A stretch of DNA of 6,827 nt from an uncultured Bacillaceae bacterium (GCA_937983065.1 CALKAL010000166.1:1-6827); one strand, 5' to 3'. Positions 1 through 5,410 are shown, counted from the first letter of the stretch. A program made the numbers and translations. Notes: generated from the sequence alone by a model not told the origin.

Positions 1-32
1 ATTTATGCGCGAATTAAATAAATGGCATTAAA

Positions 33-69
33 AAACGGCACCGATTGAAGCTAAAGATCGGTGCCGTTT
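33..69 (-). terminator. Intrinsic terminator of ppaC, possibly bidirectional
   Basis: A perfect 13-bp inverted repeat (33-45 with 57-69, core CGGCACCGAT/ATCGGTGCCG) encloses an 11-nt loop. Read on the minus strand it begins shortly after the ppaC stop and runs into six T (complement of 30-35). On the plus strand the right arm is followed after two bases by five T, so it could also end a plus-strand gene entering from the left. Only about 30 bases of any such gene are visible. Confidence 0.9.
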
Positions 70-74
70 ACTTT

Positions 75-1004
75 TTAATTTGTAAAGGCTTCTGTTAATG
101 GTGGGACGATTTGTTTTTTACGTGAGACGACGCCTTTTAACAGCGCTTGGTCGTTTTCTAATTTGACGTTGAACGCTGCTTCCACTTTGTTAGCTTCATC
201 CCCTAAAGCAATCACTGTGGAATCATTCGTTAAAATATTCGTAATCGCAAAAACGAATAAGTGAAGCCCTTTACGTTCAATTGTATTTGTCATTGCTTGT
301 TTAATGTCAGTTTCTCGTTTTAAAAGATCGGCCGTATCGACAGTGTTCACTTGAGCGATTTCCACTTTACTGTTACCCATTGAAAATTCCTTCGCATCGA
401 GTGAAATTAATTCTTCCGTTGACTTTGCACTTAAATCGGCGCCTGCTTTTAACATATCTAATCCGTACTCTTCAAGATTTACACCAGCGATTTCGGCTAA
501 TTCATGAGCGGCTTTGACGTCTTCATCCGTACACGTTGGTGATTTAAATAATAACGTATCGGAAATAATGGCAGATAGCATGAGTCCAGCAACTTCTTTT
601 TTAACTGTCAGGTCATGTTCTTTATAAAGCTTTAGTAAAATCGTCGCTGTACATCCGACAGGTTCTAAACGCATATATAATGGATCTTTCGTCTCGAAAT
701 TTCCGACGCGGTGATGATCAATGACTTCTAAAATTTGTACGTTTTCAATATCATTGGCGCTTTGCTGAAATTCATTATGGTCAACGAGGATAACTTGGTC
801 CGTCTCCTCAGATACATTTTCAACGAGCCGAGGTGCATCAACATTGAAATAGTTAAGCGCGTATTCAGTTTCTAAATTTAATTCTCCAAGTCGGACAGGT
901 TCAACATCGACGCCTAATTGTTCTTTTAATTGGGCATAGGCGATAGCTGATGTAATCGTATCCGTGTCCGGGTTCTTATGTCCGAATATGAGTGTTTTCT
1001 TCAT
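75..1004 (-). CDS. ppaC: Manganese-dependent inorganic pyrophosphatase (family II, DHH superfamily)
   Basis: Cytosolic enzyme hydrolysing pyrophosphate to two phosphates, which pulls biosynthetic reactions forward. The product is 309 aa, the usual length for Bacillus PpaC. The N-terminal DHH domain shows all the metal ligands: H9, D13 and D15 in the GHxNPDTD motif, D75 (VDH), H97 in the DHH motif (D96-H98) and D149 (SDT). The C-terminal DHHA2 domain carries the substrate-binding SRKKQ motif at 294-298. The start is the second of two close in-frame ATGs. The AAGGAG site (complement of 1012-1017) sits 7 nt before it but only 1 nt before the upstream ATG at 1010, so MKKTLIFG is preferred over MTMKK. 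It lies 75 nt downstream of the FMN reductase gene on the same strand, with no GC-rich terminator between them, so read-through is possible. It has its own likely promoter and terminator. Confidence 0.97.
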   Translation of the reverse strand: MKKTLIFGHKNPDTDTITSAIAYAQLKEQLGVDVEPVRLGELNLETEYALNYFNVDAPRLVENVSEETDQVILVDHNEFQQSANDIENVQILEVIDHHRVGNFETKDPLYMRLEPVGCTATILLKLYKEHDLTVKKEVAGLMLSAIISDTLLFKSPTCTDEDVKAAHELAEIAGVNLEEYGLDMLKAGADLSAKSTEELISLDAKEFSMGNSKVEIAQVNTVDTADLLKRETDIKQAMTNTIERKGLHLFVFAITNILTNDSTVIALGDEANKVEAAFNVKLENDQALLKGVVSRKKQIVPPLTEAFTN

Positions 1005-1040
1005 CGTCATTCTCCTTTAGTTCTAAGTTTAAAATTTAAT

Positions 1041-1070
1041 TTTATAGTACCATGATTAGTAAGCTGTTGA
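1041..1070 (-). promoter_or_regulatory. Candidate sigma-A promoter of ppaC
   Basis: On the minus strand, TATAAA (complement of 1041-1046) is preceded at 18 bp by TCAACA (complement of 1065-1070), a 4/6 match to TTGACA. The predicted start lies about 30 nt before the ppaC ATG. The -10 is good and the -35 is modest. Confidence 0.4.
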
Positions 1071-1079
1071 AAATAAAAA

Positions 1080-1646
1080 TTAAAAGCCGTAATCTGCTTC
1101 TCTTTCTTCACGTATTTTTGCATATGTTTTCATTATATCAATCGTATCTTCAACGAGGCGATCAATTCGGAATAAAATATCATCATTAATAATTTCTTTT
1201 CGGTGAAAGTCTTTTTCCTCGATAAACACGTAATCGGAAACGACATGTGCTTTCATGTATGTTAAAATTGGCTTTAATTGTAGCTCAGCCATTAAATAAT
1301 GTTTAGCTGACCCTGCCGTAACGATGAGACTGACAACTTTATTTTCAAATGCCTTTTCTGGGAGGAGGTCAAATATATTTTTTAACGTCGCGGGTATGGA
1401 TGCTTGAAAAATAGGCGTTCCGATAATAATCGCATCCGCATTCATTAACGTTTCCGTGACGTATTTTGTATCGCCTTCGTATTCTAAATAATTCCTTCCA
1501 TCACTAAATTGAACGTCGTAATCCGCTAAATCAATTAATGTGAGGTCAATTTCTTCGGTTAAATTTTCAACTGACTTAATGACATAATTTAAAGCCGTTT
1601 TCGTTTTCGTTCCAATAGCAGAGCCGGATAATGCGACAACATTCAT
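1080..1646 (-). CDS. NAD(P)H-dependent FMN reductase, partner of the LLM monooxygenase
   Basis: A flavodoxin-fold reductase (NADPH-dependent FMN reductase family) of 188 aa, predicted to supply reduced FMN in the cytosol. The N-terminal FMN-phosphate loop is GSAIGTKTKT (8-17). The family signature GTPIF (76-80) with IPATLKNIFD (84-93) is clear, and TAGSAKH (110-116) lies where a second flavin-contacting loop is expected. The ATG has an AGGAGG site (complement of 1654-1659) at 7 nt. That site overlaps the TAG stop of the LLM gene, so only 11 nt separate the genes and translation is probably coupled. This pairing is typical of two-component flavin monooxygenases, where the reductase feeds FMNH2 to the oxygenase. 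It recalls LLM/FMN-reductase duos named from Corynebacterium (CE1758/CE1759), but I cannot confirm the subfamily. The natural substrate pathway is unknown. It is distinct from the reductase at 6126. Confidence 0.88.
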   Translation of the reverse strand: MNVVALSGSAIGTKTKTALNYVIKSVENLTEEIDLTLIDLADYDVQFSDGRNYLEYEGDTKYVTETLMNADAIIIGTPIFQASIPATLKNIFDLLPEKAFENKVVSLIVTAGSAKHYLMAELQLKPILTYMKAHVVSDYVFIEEKDFHRKEIINDDILFRIDRLVEDTIDIMKTYAKIREEREADYGF

Positions 1647-1657
1647 GGCAAATCCTC

Positions 1658-2716
1658 CTATTTCACTTTCGTATGCTTTCGGATTGCTGGTAAAATGTCC
1701 GTTGCGATATATTCAATATTACGTTTCAGCTGCTCGAACGGAACTCCTCCGAAATCCATTTGGGCAATATAACGTTGATGGCCAAACAATTCATGCTGAT
1801 AAAGAATTTTTTCAATCACTTGGTCGACGCTACCTATGTTCATCACATCTCTTAAATCTGCCCCTTGAGCGAAATGTTGTTTTGGATAGCCTCGTCCATT
1901 TGTCAATTTCATTCCTTCATTAATGTACGGATACGTTTCTTGTTGCGCTTGCTGCGTCGTTTTTGCAACGTGGAAAAATCCAGCTGTAGAGATAGGTAGC
2001 TCGTCTGGATTATGCCCGTTGTTTCGAGCGGCTTCTCTATAAGCGTCAATTGAATATTTAAAACTCGTCGCTGGTCCGCCAAGCGTTGCAATAAACATCG
2101 GAACACCAGCATAACCTGCTTTAATTGCACTAGCAGGCGGTCCACCAACAGCCCGCCAAATCGGAATTGAGCCATCTTTTGGACGTGGCAACACTTTGGC
2201 ATTCGTTAAAGGCTTCCGAAATTGTCCTTCCCAGTTGACGATTTCTTCTTCATTTATTTTTAAAAGTAACTCGAATTTTTCTTCAAACAATTCTTCATAA
2301 TCGTGTAAATCATAGCCTAATAAGTCGAATACACCGACCCGAGATGCACGACCTGCAATTATTTCCGCCCGGCCATCTGAGATTAAATCAATCGTAGCGA
2401 AATCTTCATATACTCGAACTGGATCTAACGTGCTTATGATGGTTGATGAACTAGCGATTTTTATTTTGTTCGTCGCTTGAGCAATCGCCCCTAAAACGAC
2501 GGAGTGGGCTTGCGTTGTAAAGTAATCTTGATGACTTTCACCAACACTAAAAAAATCAATGCCTGCTTCTTCTGCGAGTTGAGCTAATTCGATAATTTCC
2601 TTAATCCGTTGTTGGGCAGGGATTCGTTCTTGTGTTAGTGGATTCGGAATATGATCACCTAAAGTATATAAACCAAATTCTAGGCCTTTATTTGGATCGA
2701 TGCGGTATTTTTCCAT
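1658..2716 (-). CDS. LLM-class flavin-dependent oxidoreductase (luciferase-like monooxygenase)
   Basis: A bacterial-luciferase-like TIM-barrel monooxygenase of 352 aa, a normal length for the family. It is expected to use FMNH2 and O2 to oxygenate an unknown organic substrate in the cytosol. Features fitting the family are the first strand GLEFGLYTLGDH (11-22), the AEEAGIDFFSVGESH stretch (48-62), KIKIASSSTIISTLDPVRVYEDFATID (84-110) and the phosphate-loop-like SDGRAEIIAGRAS (113-125). No signal peptide is seen. It is the first gene of an operon with the FMN reductase, whose ribosome binding site contains this gene's TAG stop. The only good start is the ATG at 2716. Its GGAAGG site is weak and about 10 nt away. 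Upstream lie a TATAAT box and a candidate MhqR-like site. Substrate specificity (alkane, sulfonate, quinone-like or other) cannot be read from the sequence. Confidence 0.92.
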   Translation of the reverse strand: MEKYRIDPNKGLEFGLYTLGDHIPNPLTQERIPAQQRIKEIIELAQLAEEAGIDFFSVGESHQDYFTTQAHSVVLGAIAQATNKIKIASSSTIISTLDPVRVYEDFATIDLISDGRAEIIAGRASRVGVFDLLGYDLHDYEELFEEKFELLLKINEEEIVNWEGQFRKPLTNAKVLPRPKDGSIPIWRAVGGPPASAIKAGYAGVPMFIATLGGPATSFKYSIDAYREAARNNGHNPDELPISTAGFFHVAKTTQQAQQETYPYINEGMKLTNGRGYPKQHFAQGADLRDVMNIGSVDQVIEKILYQHELFGHQRYIAQMDFGGVPFEQLKRNIEYIATDILPAIRKHTKVK

Positions 2717-2749
2717 ATGAACACAACCTTCCAGTATCTATTCAAACAC

Positions 2750-2778
2750 ATTATAGTATAAAAAATCGTTCGATTCCG
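2750..2778 (-). promoter_or_regulatory. Candidate promoter of the LLM/FMN reductase operon
   Basis: A perfect TATAAT (complement of 2750-2755) lies 34 nt upstream of the LLM ATG. At 17 bp spacing the -35 hexamer would be CGGAAT (complement of 2773-2778), a poor match. The promoter may be weak or may need an activator. The candidate MhqR-like site covers this poor -35. Confidence 0.4.
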
Positions 2779-2783
2779 AGAGA
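2766..2783 (-). promoter_or_regulatory. Candidate MhqR-type operator in front of the LLM operon
   Basis: The minus strand reads TCTCTCGGAATCGAACGA. Against the B. subtilis MhqR box as I recall it (TATCTCGAATTCGAGATA), 12 of 18 positions agree, including the TCTCG left half and the central TCGA. It overlaps the -35 region of the operon, a position suited to repression. The TCTCGG-A-TC core is shared with the site at 6075. The consensus is from memory and the right half is weak, so this is a hypothesis. Confidence 0.33.
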
Positions 2784-2788
2784 TACGC

Positions 2789-2817
2789 TTGACCAATTTA
2801 AAGCTACTATTTATATG
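2789..2817 (+). promoter_or_regulatory. Candidate sigma-A promoter of the thioredoxin-like gene
   Basis: TTGACC (2789-2794, 5/6) is followed at exactly 17 bp by TATATG (2812-2817, 4/6). The predicted 5' leader is about 55 nt. It is back to back with the LLM operon promoter. Confidence 0.42.
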
Positions 2818-2879
2818 ATGGATATTTTTCACGAAAGCATAATAAATATGTTATAGGACGAAAAAAGAGGAGTGTTGCG

Positions 2880-3125
2880 ATGAAGGTAAAAGTATTAGGC
2901 TCTGGTTGTCATCGTTGTGTCAATTTTGCGGACGAAGTGGATAAGGCGATTGGAAAACTTGATAAGGGGTTGAGAGCTGAGCGGGTTTTTGATTTAGATG
3001 AAGTGAAAAAGTTCAATTTACAAAAAACACCTGCATTAGTCGTTAATGATGAAGTCATCGTGTCGGGTGAATCTCTAAACGCTGAAAAAATATATGAATT
3101 ACTCGTCTTTCATAAAACATCGTAA
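2880..3125 (+). CDS. Small thioredoxin-like redox protein (CxxC)
   Basis: An 81-aa protein covering a minimal thioredoxin/glutaredoxin-like fold, of the type annotated as thioredoxin family protein or redox-active disulfide protein 2. The first strand MKVKVLGSGC leads into the redox motif C10-H-R-C13. The cis-proline loop is T50-P51 followed by the strand ALVVNDEVIVSGE, and the end is a helix (LNAEKIYELL, 66-75). All are in the expected order. No signal or membrane segment is present, so it should be cytosolic. The ATG has a GAGGAG site (2867-2872) at 7 nt. It is a single gene, divergent from the LLM operon and convergent with fabI. It might be a thiol-disulfide reductant or a metal-responsive redox partner; the partner is unknown. 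CHRC is less common than the CPKC/CPYC-type motifs. Fold call is firm, role is not. Confidence 0.88.
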   Translation: MKVKVLGSGCHRCVNFADEVDKAIGKLDKGLRAERVFDLDEVKKFNLQKTPALVVNDEVIVSGESLNAEKIYELLVFHKTS

Positions 3126-3127
3126 CG

Positions 3128-3166
3128 TAAAATGCCTTAGGTTTTAACTTAACCTAAGGCATTTTA
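3128..3166 (+). terminator. Bidirectional intrinsic terminator between the thioredoxin-like gene and fabI
   Basis: A perfect 16-bp inverted repeat (3128-3143 with 3151-3166, core AATGCCTTAGGTT/AACCTAAGGCATT) has a 7-nt loop and A/T tails of four on both sides. It starts right after the 3125 stop and lies 30 nt past the fabI stop, so it serves both convergent genes. Confidence 0.9.
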
Positions 3167-3196
3167 AGATGGTATATAAATAAAGGGAGAACTCGT

Positions 3197-3976
3197 TTAA
3201 CCTACGATATTATATCCCGAATCGACGTATACAATTTCCCCAGTCGTTCCTCTTGATAAATCGCTTAACATCGCAAGTGCCATATCACCAACATCTTCCT
3301 TCGTCACATTGCGTTTAAGTGGTGATTTTTCTTCAATGATATGTAAAATTTCATTGAAAGAAGGAACACCTTTTGCTGCAAGCGTTCGAATCGCCCCTGC
3401 AGACAATGCGTTAACGCGAATGCCGTCCTCACCAAGGTCTAAAGCTAAATATTTCACTGTTGCTTCTAAGGCAGCCTTAGCAACGCCCATCACATTATAG
3501 CCAGGTACCGCTTTTTCAGCCCCTAAATAAGTTAAGGCCATAATTGATCCGCCATTTTTCAATAACGGTTTTGCTTCTCTCGCTACAGCAATTAACGAGT
3601 AAGCACTCGTATCTAAAGCAAACGCAAAGCCTTCCCGGGATGTATTAATAAAACCTGCGCGTAAATCTTCAACGTGCGCGTGGGCGATTGAATGAATAAT
3701 ACCTGCGACTTCATCGGTATGTTTGCCAATTTCATTAAATGCATTTTTTATACTTTCATCATCATTGACATCACATTGAACAATGAGCTCGGCCTTATGT
3801 CCATTTTCATCGAGTAATCGTTGTAATTTTTTTAGCGAACGTTCTTGTCGATACGTGAAAATAACTTTTGCACCAGCTTTAAAGAGCGATTCTGCAATCC
3901 CCCAACCGATACTTCGATTATTCGCAACACCCATAACGACGAACGTTTTATCTTTTAATTTTAATAAATCTTCCAT
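3197..3976 (-). CDS. fabI: Enoyl-[acyl-carrier-protein] reductase (NADH/NADPH), FabI
   Basis: Catalyses the last, trans-2-enoyl-ACP reducing step of each type II fatty acid elongation cycle. The product is 259 aa, the usual length, in the SDR fold. The FabI-type cofactor loop is GVANNRSIGWG (16-26). The CDV at 68-70 contacts the adenine. The catalytic pair are Y150 and Y160 with K167 in the Y-x6-K motif (YNVMGVAK). The substrate loop is SAGAIRTLA (192-200), with A where FabI commonly has P. M163 and F208 match positions that line the triclosan pocket in other FabIs. The ATG at 3976 is chosen because a GGAGG site lies 5 nt upstream. A TTG at 3988 would add 4 residues but sits inside that ribosome binding site. 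It is a single gene with an extended -10 promoter and a FapR operator, so repression relieved by malonyl-CoA is expected. Confidence 0.97.
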   Translation of the reverse strand: MEDLLKLKDKTFVVMGVANNRSIGWGIAESLFKAGAKVIFTYRQERSLKKLQRLLDENGHKAELIVQCDVNDDESIKNAFNEIGKHTDEVAGIIHSIAHAHVEDLRAGFINTSREGFAFALDTSAYSLIAVAREAKPLLKNGGSIMALTYLGAEKAVPGYNVMGVAKAALEATVKYLALDLGEDGIRVNALSAGAIRTLAAKGVPSFNEILHIIEEKSPLKRNVTKEDVGDMALAMLSDLSRGTTGEIVYVDSGYNIVG

Positions 3977-4011
3977 GGTAACCTCCAAAATATAAAAATT
4001 ATTTGTTGGTA

Positions 4012-4028
4012 TTAGTACTAGGTAATAA
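4012..4028 (-). promoter_or_regulatory. FapR operator controlling fabI
   Basis: The minus strand reads TTATTACCTAGTACTAA. It differs at one base from the ideal palindrome TTAGTAC-CTA-GTACTAA, the FapR-type box of Bacillus lipid genes. It lies about +3 to +19 relative to the predicted fabI start, a roadblock position known for this regulon. FapR is released by malonyl-CoA or malonyl-ACP. FapR itself is not encoded in the window. Confidence 0.85.
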
Positions 4029-4037
4029 TTTGGTTTA

Positions 4038-4066
4038 ATTATAACATAAATAAAAGCGGTTATGTG
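4038..4066 (-). promoter_or_regulatory. fabI promoter (extended -10)
   Basis: The minus strand has TGTTATAAT, a perfect TATAAT (complement of 4038-4043) with the extended TGn element. The -35 at 17 bp (CACATA, complement of 4061-4066) is poor, which the extended element can compensate for. The predicted start is near 4031, directly upstream of the FapR box. Confidence 0.65.
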
Positions 4067-4084
4067 CTAATTTTTACTTTTCAA

Positions 4085-4093
4085 TGTTAAAAT
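4085..4093 (+). promoter_or_regulatory. Weak candidate promoter (extended -10) for the HI0074-like operon
   Basis: TGTTAAAAT is an extended -10 with a 5/6 TAAAAT hexamer at 4088-4093. It would give a leader of about 19 nt before the GTG. No convincing -35 is seen at 16-18 bp. A second hexamer, TATAAC at 4096-4101, would start transcription inside the ribosome binding site and is less likely. Confidence 0.35.
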
Positions 4094-4118
4094 AATATAA
4101 CGAAGGCGGTGAATAGAC

Positions 4119-4520
4119 GTGGATTCTGTTAATGAAATTAGATGGCGTCAATATTTCGAACATTATGATCGATTATACAATAGTCTTAAAGCATATTCTA
4201 ATGAATCATTTCAGAGTGAGTTGGAGAAAGTCGGTTTTATTCACCATTATGAAATGGTCATTGAACATGCGAAAAAAGTGATTTATTCCTATTTAGAAGC
4301 AAAAAATGTTGCTGAAACCGATTATCGAAAAGCAATTGTAAAAATGGAAGAGCTCGGTAAAATCGAAAACAGACGGACATGGTTTAAAATTGAAAACAGA
4401 AAAAATTTAGTGTTTTATTTACATAACGAAGGTGTATTAGACGAGCTGCTCGCGGATATAAATGATGAATACTTGCATGAGTTGGAACAGTTTTATAATC
4501 AATTAAAAGAAGAGGTTTAA
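4119..4520 (+). CDS. HI0074/HepT-like nucleotidyltransferase substrate-binding protein (HEPN fold), orphan
   Basis: A 133-aa all-helical protein. IRWRQYFEHYDRLYNSL (7-23), the FIHHYEMVIEHAKKVIYSYLEAKNV helix (40-64), an MEELGKI-type turn (76-82) and W88-x-x-x-E-N-R resemble the HI0074-family substrate-binding subunit. Such proteins normally pair with a minimal nucleotidyltransferase (MNT), including in HepT/MNT toxin-antitoxin modules. Here no MNT gene is in the window. The usual Arg-x4-His of the family aligns best with K95-NLVF-Y100, so the HEPN RNase motif looks degenerate; R94 to H102 is R-x7-H. It starts with GTG at 4119, 6 nt after the near-ideal site AAGGCGGTGA (4103-4112). It is the first gene of a likely operon with the 30-codon ORF and the Gln-rich membrane protein. 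Family call is from pattern memory; function is unknown. Confidence 0.72.
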   Translation: MDSVNEIRWRQYFEHYDRLYNSLKAYSNESFQSELEKVGFIHHYEMVIEHAKKVIYSYLEAKNVAETDYRKAIVKMEELGKIENRRTWFKIENRKNLVFYLHNEGVLDELLADINDEYLHELEQFYNQLKEEV

Positions 4521-4521
4521 A

Positions 4522-4614
4522 TTGAGGCGCTTAATACGGAATCTGTGGAAGCAATTCTCAAACATACTCAAACGTAATCACCCCATACTAAGTATTACCG
4601 AGAGAAAGGGGTGA
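4522..4614 (+). CDS. Candidate 30-aa cationic amphipathic peptide (TTG start)
   Basis: A short ORF fills the gap between two genes. It starts with TTG two bases after the 4520 stop, with a GAGG site (4512-4515) 6 nt upstream inside the end of the previous gene. Its TGA (4612-4614) falls inside the ribosome binding site of the next gene, so the three genes look translationally coupled. The first 18 residues (MRRLIRNLWKQFSNILKR) put hydrophobic residues at 4, 5, 8, 9, 12, 15 and 16, and Arg, Lys or polar residues between, an ideal amphipathic helix. The 30 residues hold eight Arg/Lys and one Glu. After P21 comes a short ILSI segment and a charged end. This would suit a membrane-surface peptide or a leader peptide. 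I recognise no family. The layout supports it, but so short an ORF may be chance. Confidence 0.5.
   Translation: MRRLIRNLWKQFSNILKRNHPILSITERKG
4578..4614 (+). promoter_or_regulatory. Hairpin that can hide the ribosome binding site of the Gln-rich membrane protein gene
   Basis: TCACCCC (4578-4584) is perfectly complementary to GGGGTGA (4608-4614), the core of the Shine-Dalgarno site for the ATG at 4622, with a 23-nt loop. No T run follows, so it is not a terminator. A ribosome translating the 30-codon ORF would open the stem. Confidence 0.45.
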
Positions 4615-4621
4615 AAGTACG

Positions 4622-4876
4622 ATGCAAATGAAGGATATTGAATGGTTACCAATCGTTGCTTCTATTGGGGTTGGCGCTGTAACGTATAGTGTGATGACAG
4701 GTAAAGGTGGACAAATCAAAAGCTTCATTCCAATGATTGCTAACATGGCTCAGGGACAAGGTCAACAAGGTCAAAGCCAAAGCCAATCTGGACAAAATGG
4801 TCAATCGCAAAATTATAGTAACATGCAAAGCCAAAACCAGTTAAGTATGAGTGAAGATCAGCAAAACTTTTCATAA
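4622..4876 (+). CDS. Single-TM protein with Gln/Ser/Gly-rich tail, unknown function
   Basis: An 84-aa protein I do not recognise. The N-terminal region has a hydrophobic stretch (LPIVASIGVGAVTYSVM, 9-25), a likely membrane anchor with no cleavage site or lipobox. A basic, mildly hydrophobic linker follows (GKGGQIKSFIPMIANMA). Then comes a low-complexity tail with 12 Gln among residues 44-72, built of GQ, SQ and NQ steps, and an acidic end (SMSEDQQNFS). The tail is encoded by CAA/CAG-rich, imperfectly repetitive DNA, which may vary in length between strains. The ATG is 7 nt after AAAGGGGTGA, a strong site that may be masked by the hairpin at 4578-4614. It is the last gene of the operon, ended by the 4884-4922 terminator. 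The composition suits a small surface or spore-associated protein, but nothing seen proves this. Confidence 0.72.
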   Translation: MQMKDIEWLPIVASIGVGAVTYSVMTGKGGQIKSFIPMIANMAQGQGQQGQSQSQSGQNGQSQNYSNMQSQNQLSMSEDQQNFS

Positions 4877-4883
4877 ATAAAAT

Positions 4884-4922
4884 AAAAGTGAAGAAAAACG
4901 ACATTTGTTTTTCTTCACTTTT
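4884..4922 (+). terminator. Bidirectional intrinsic terminator between the Gln-rich gene and the UspA gene
   Basis: A perfect 16-bp inverted repeat (4884-4899 with 4907-4922, core GTGAAGAAAAAC/GTTTTTCTTCAC) has a 7-nt loop. A T run continues to 4924 on the plus strand, and four T are at the far end on the minus strand. It lies between two convergent stops, 4876 and 4927. Confidence 0.88.
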
Positions 4923-4926
4923 TTAA

Positions 4927-5367
4927 CTAGCGGACGACGGTAACATCGACTTTTGAATGGTTAATAACATGGTGGGCGACAGATCCGAGAATGAAACGCT
5001 CGATTGCATTTGTCCCTGTTGCTCCACAAAAGATTAAGTCGACATTTAATTCTTCTGGTAATTTTTTCGCTATGAAAAGCTTTGGATTGCCTAACCGAAT
5101 TTCTTGAACGATATTGATATTTTCTGGAACGTTGATTTCATTAAACAATTTTTCGAATTCTTCTTTCGCGACTTTTTCAGCTTCTTCGACAGCATTCGTG
5201 TAACCTGCAATAAGAACGAGGTCAATATTTTGTTTATCTATAATATAGGCAATTGTAACTTTCGCATTAATCTCTTCGGCTAATGCAATCGCTTTTCTAA
5301 CCGCATTTTTTGCAGGTGTTGATCCGTCAAAACCGACAAGAATATGCTCATATGTTTGTTGACTCAT
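4927..5367 (-). CDS. Universal stress protein, UspA family, ATP-binding type
   Basis: A 146-aa single-domain UspA protein, a cytosolic nucleotide-binding dimer tied to stress survival. The first strand HILVGFDGS (8-16) supplies D14 for the adenine pocket. The ATP-phosphate motif G-x2-G-x9-G-S is complete: G115, G118, G128, S129. The final strand VDVTVVR is the usual family ending. Two ATGs compete. The one at 5376 touches GGGAG with no spacer, while the one at 5367 is 9 nt away, so MSQQTYEHIL is preferred; the longer form would add MDK. It is a single gene, convergent with the Gln-rich gene and divergent from the MarR gene. A TATAAT box lies upstream. I see no sigma-B promoter (GTTT..GGGTA), which might have been expected for a stress gene. 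Confidence 0.93.
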   Translation of the reverse strand: MSQQTYEHILVGFDGSTPAKNAVRKAIALAEEINAKVTIAYIIDKQNIDLVLIAGYTNAVEEAEKVAKEEFEKLFNEINVPENINIVQEIRLGNPKLFIAKKLPEELNVDLIFCGATGTNAIERFILGSVAHHVINHSKVDVTVVR

Positions 5368-5410
5368 TTTATCCATCTCCCAGTGATCAATTTTGTCTCT
5401 CTCTAACTTA

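Noticed and set aside
2..31. Possible C-terminal end of a plus-strand gene entering from the left (FMRELNKWH then TAA).
   Set aside because: Only nine codons are visible, and another frame also reads open for six codons, so it cannot be told from chance. It is noted only because the terminator at 33-69 could serve it.
1022..1046. AT-only inverted repeat (TTAAAATT/AATTTTA) after the FMN reductase gene as a terminator.
   Set aside because: It has no GC pairs in the stem and no T run, and it overlaps the ppaC -10 region.
1645..1923. Plus-strand ORF of 92 codons opposite the LLM gene.
   Set aside because: It is antisense to a clear luciferase-like gene and shows no domain or ribosome binding site. 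It is a shadow frame. The same applies to the other antisense frames within fabI, the Gln-rich gene, the MarR gene and the FMN reductase gene.
2632..2856. Plus-strand ORF of 74 codons across the LLM start and the divergent promoter region.
   Set aside because: Its first third is antisense to the LLM gene and the rest covers the promoters. There is no plausible ribosome binding site and the protein looks random.
3977..3988. TTG start adding four residues to FabI.
   Set aside because: The TTG overlaps the GGAGG ribosome binding site of the ATG at 3976, and the shorter form has the usual FabI length.
4594..4606. CCGAGAGA near 4598, similar to part of the MhqR-like site at 2766-2783.
   Set aside because: The other half-site is absent and it lies inside the 30-codon ORF away from any promoter, so it is likely coincidence.
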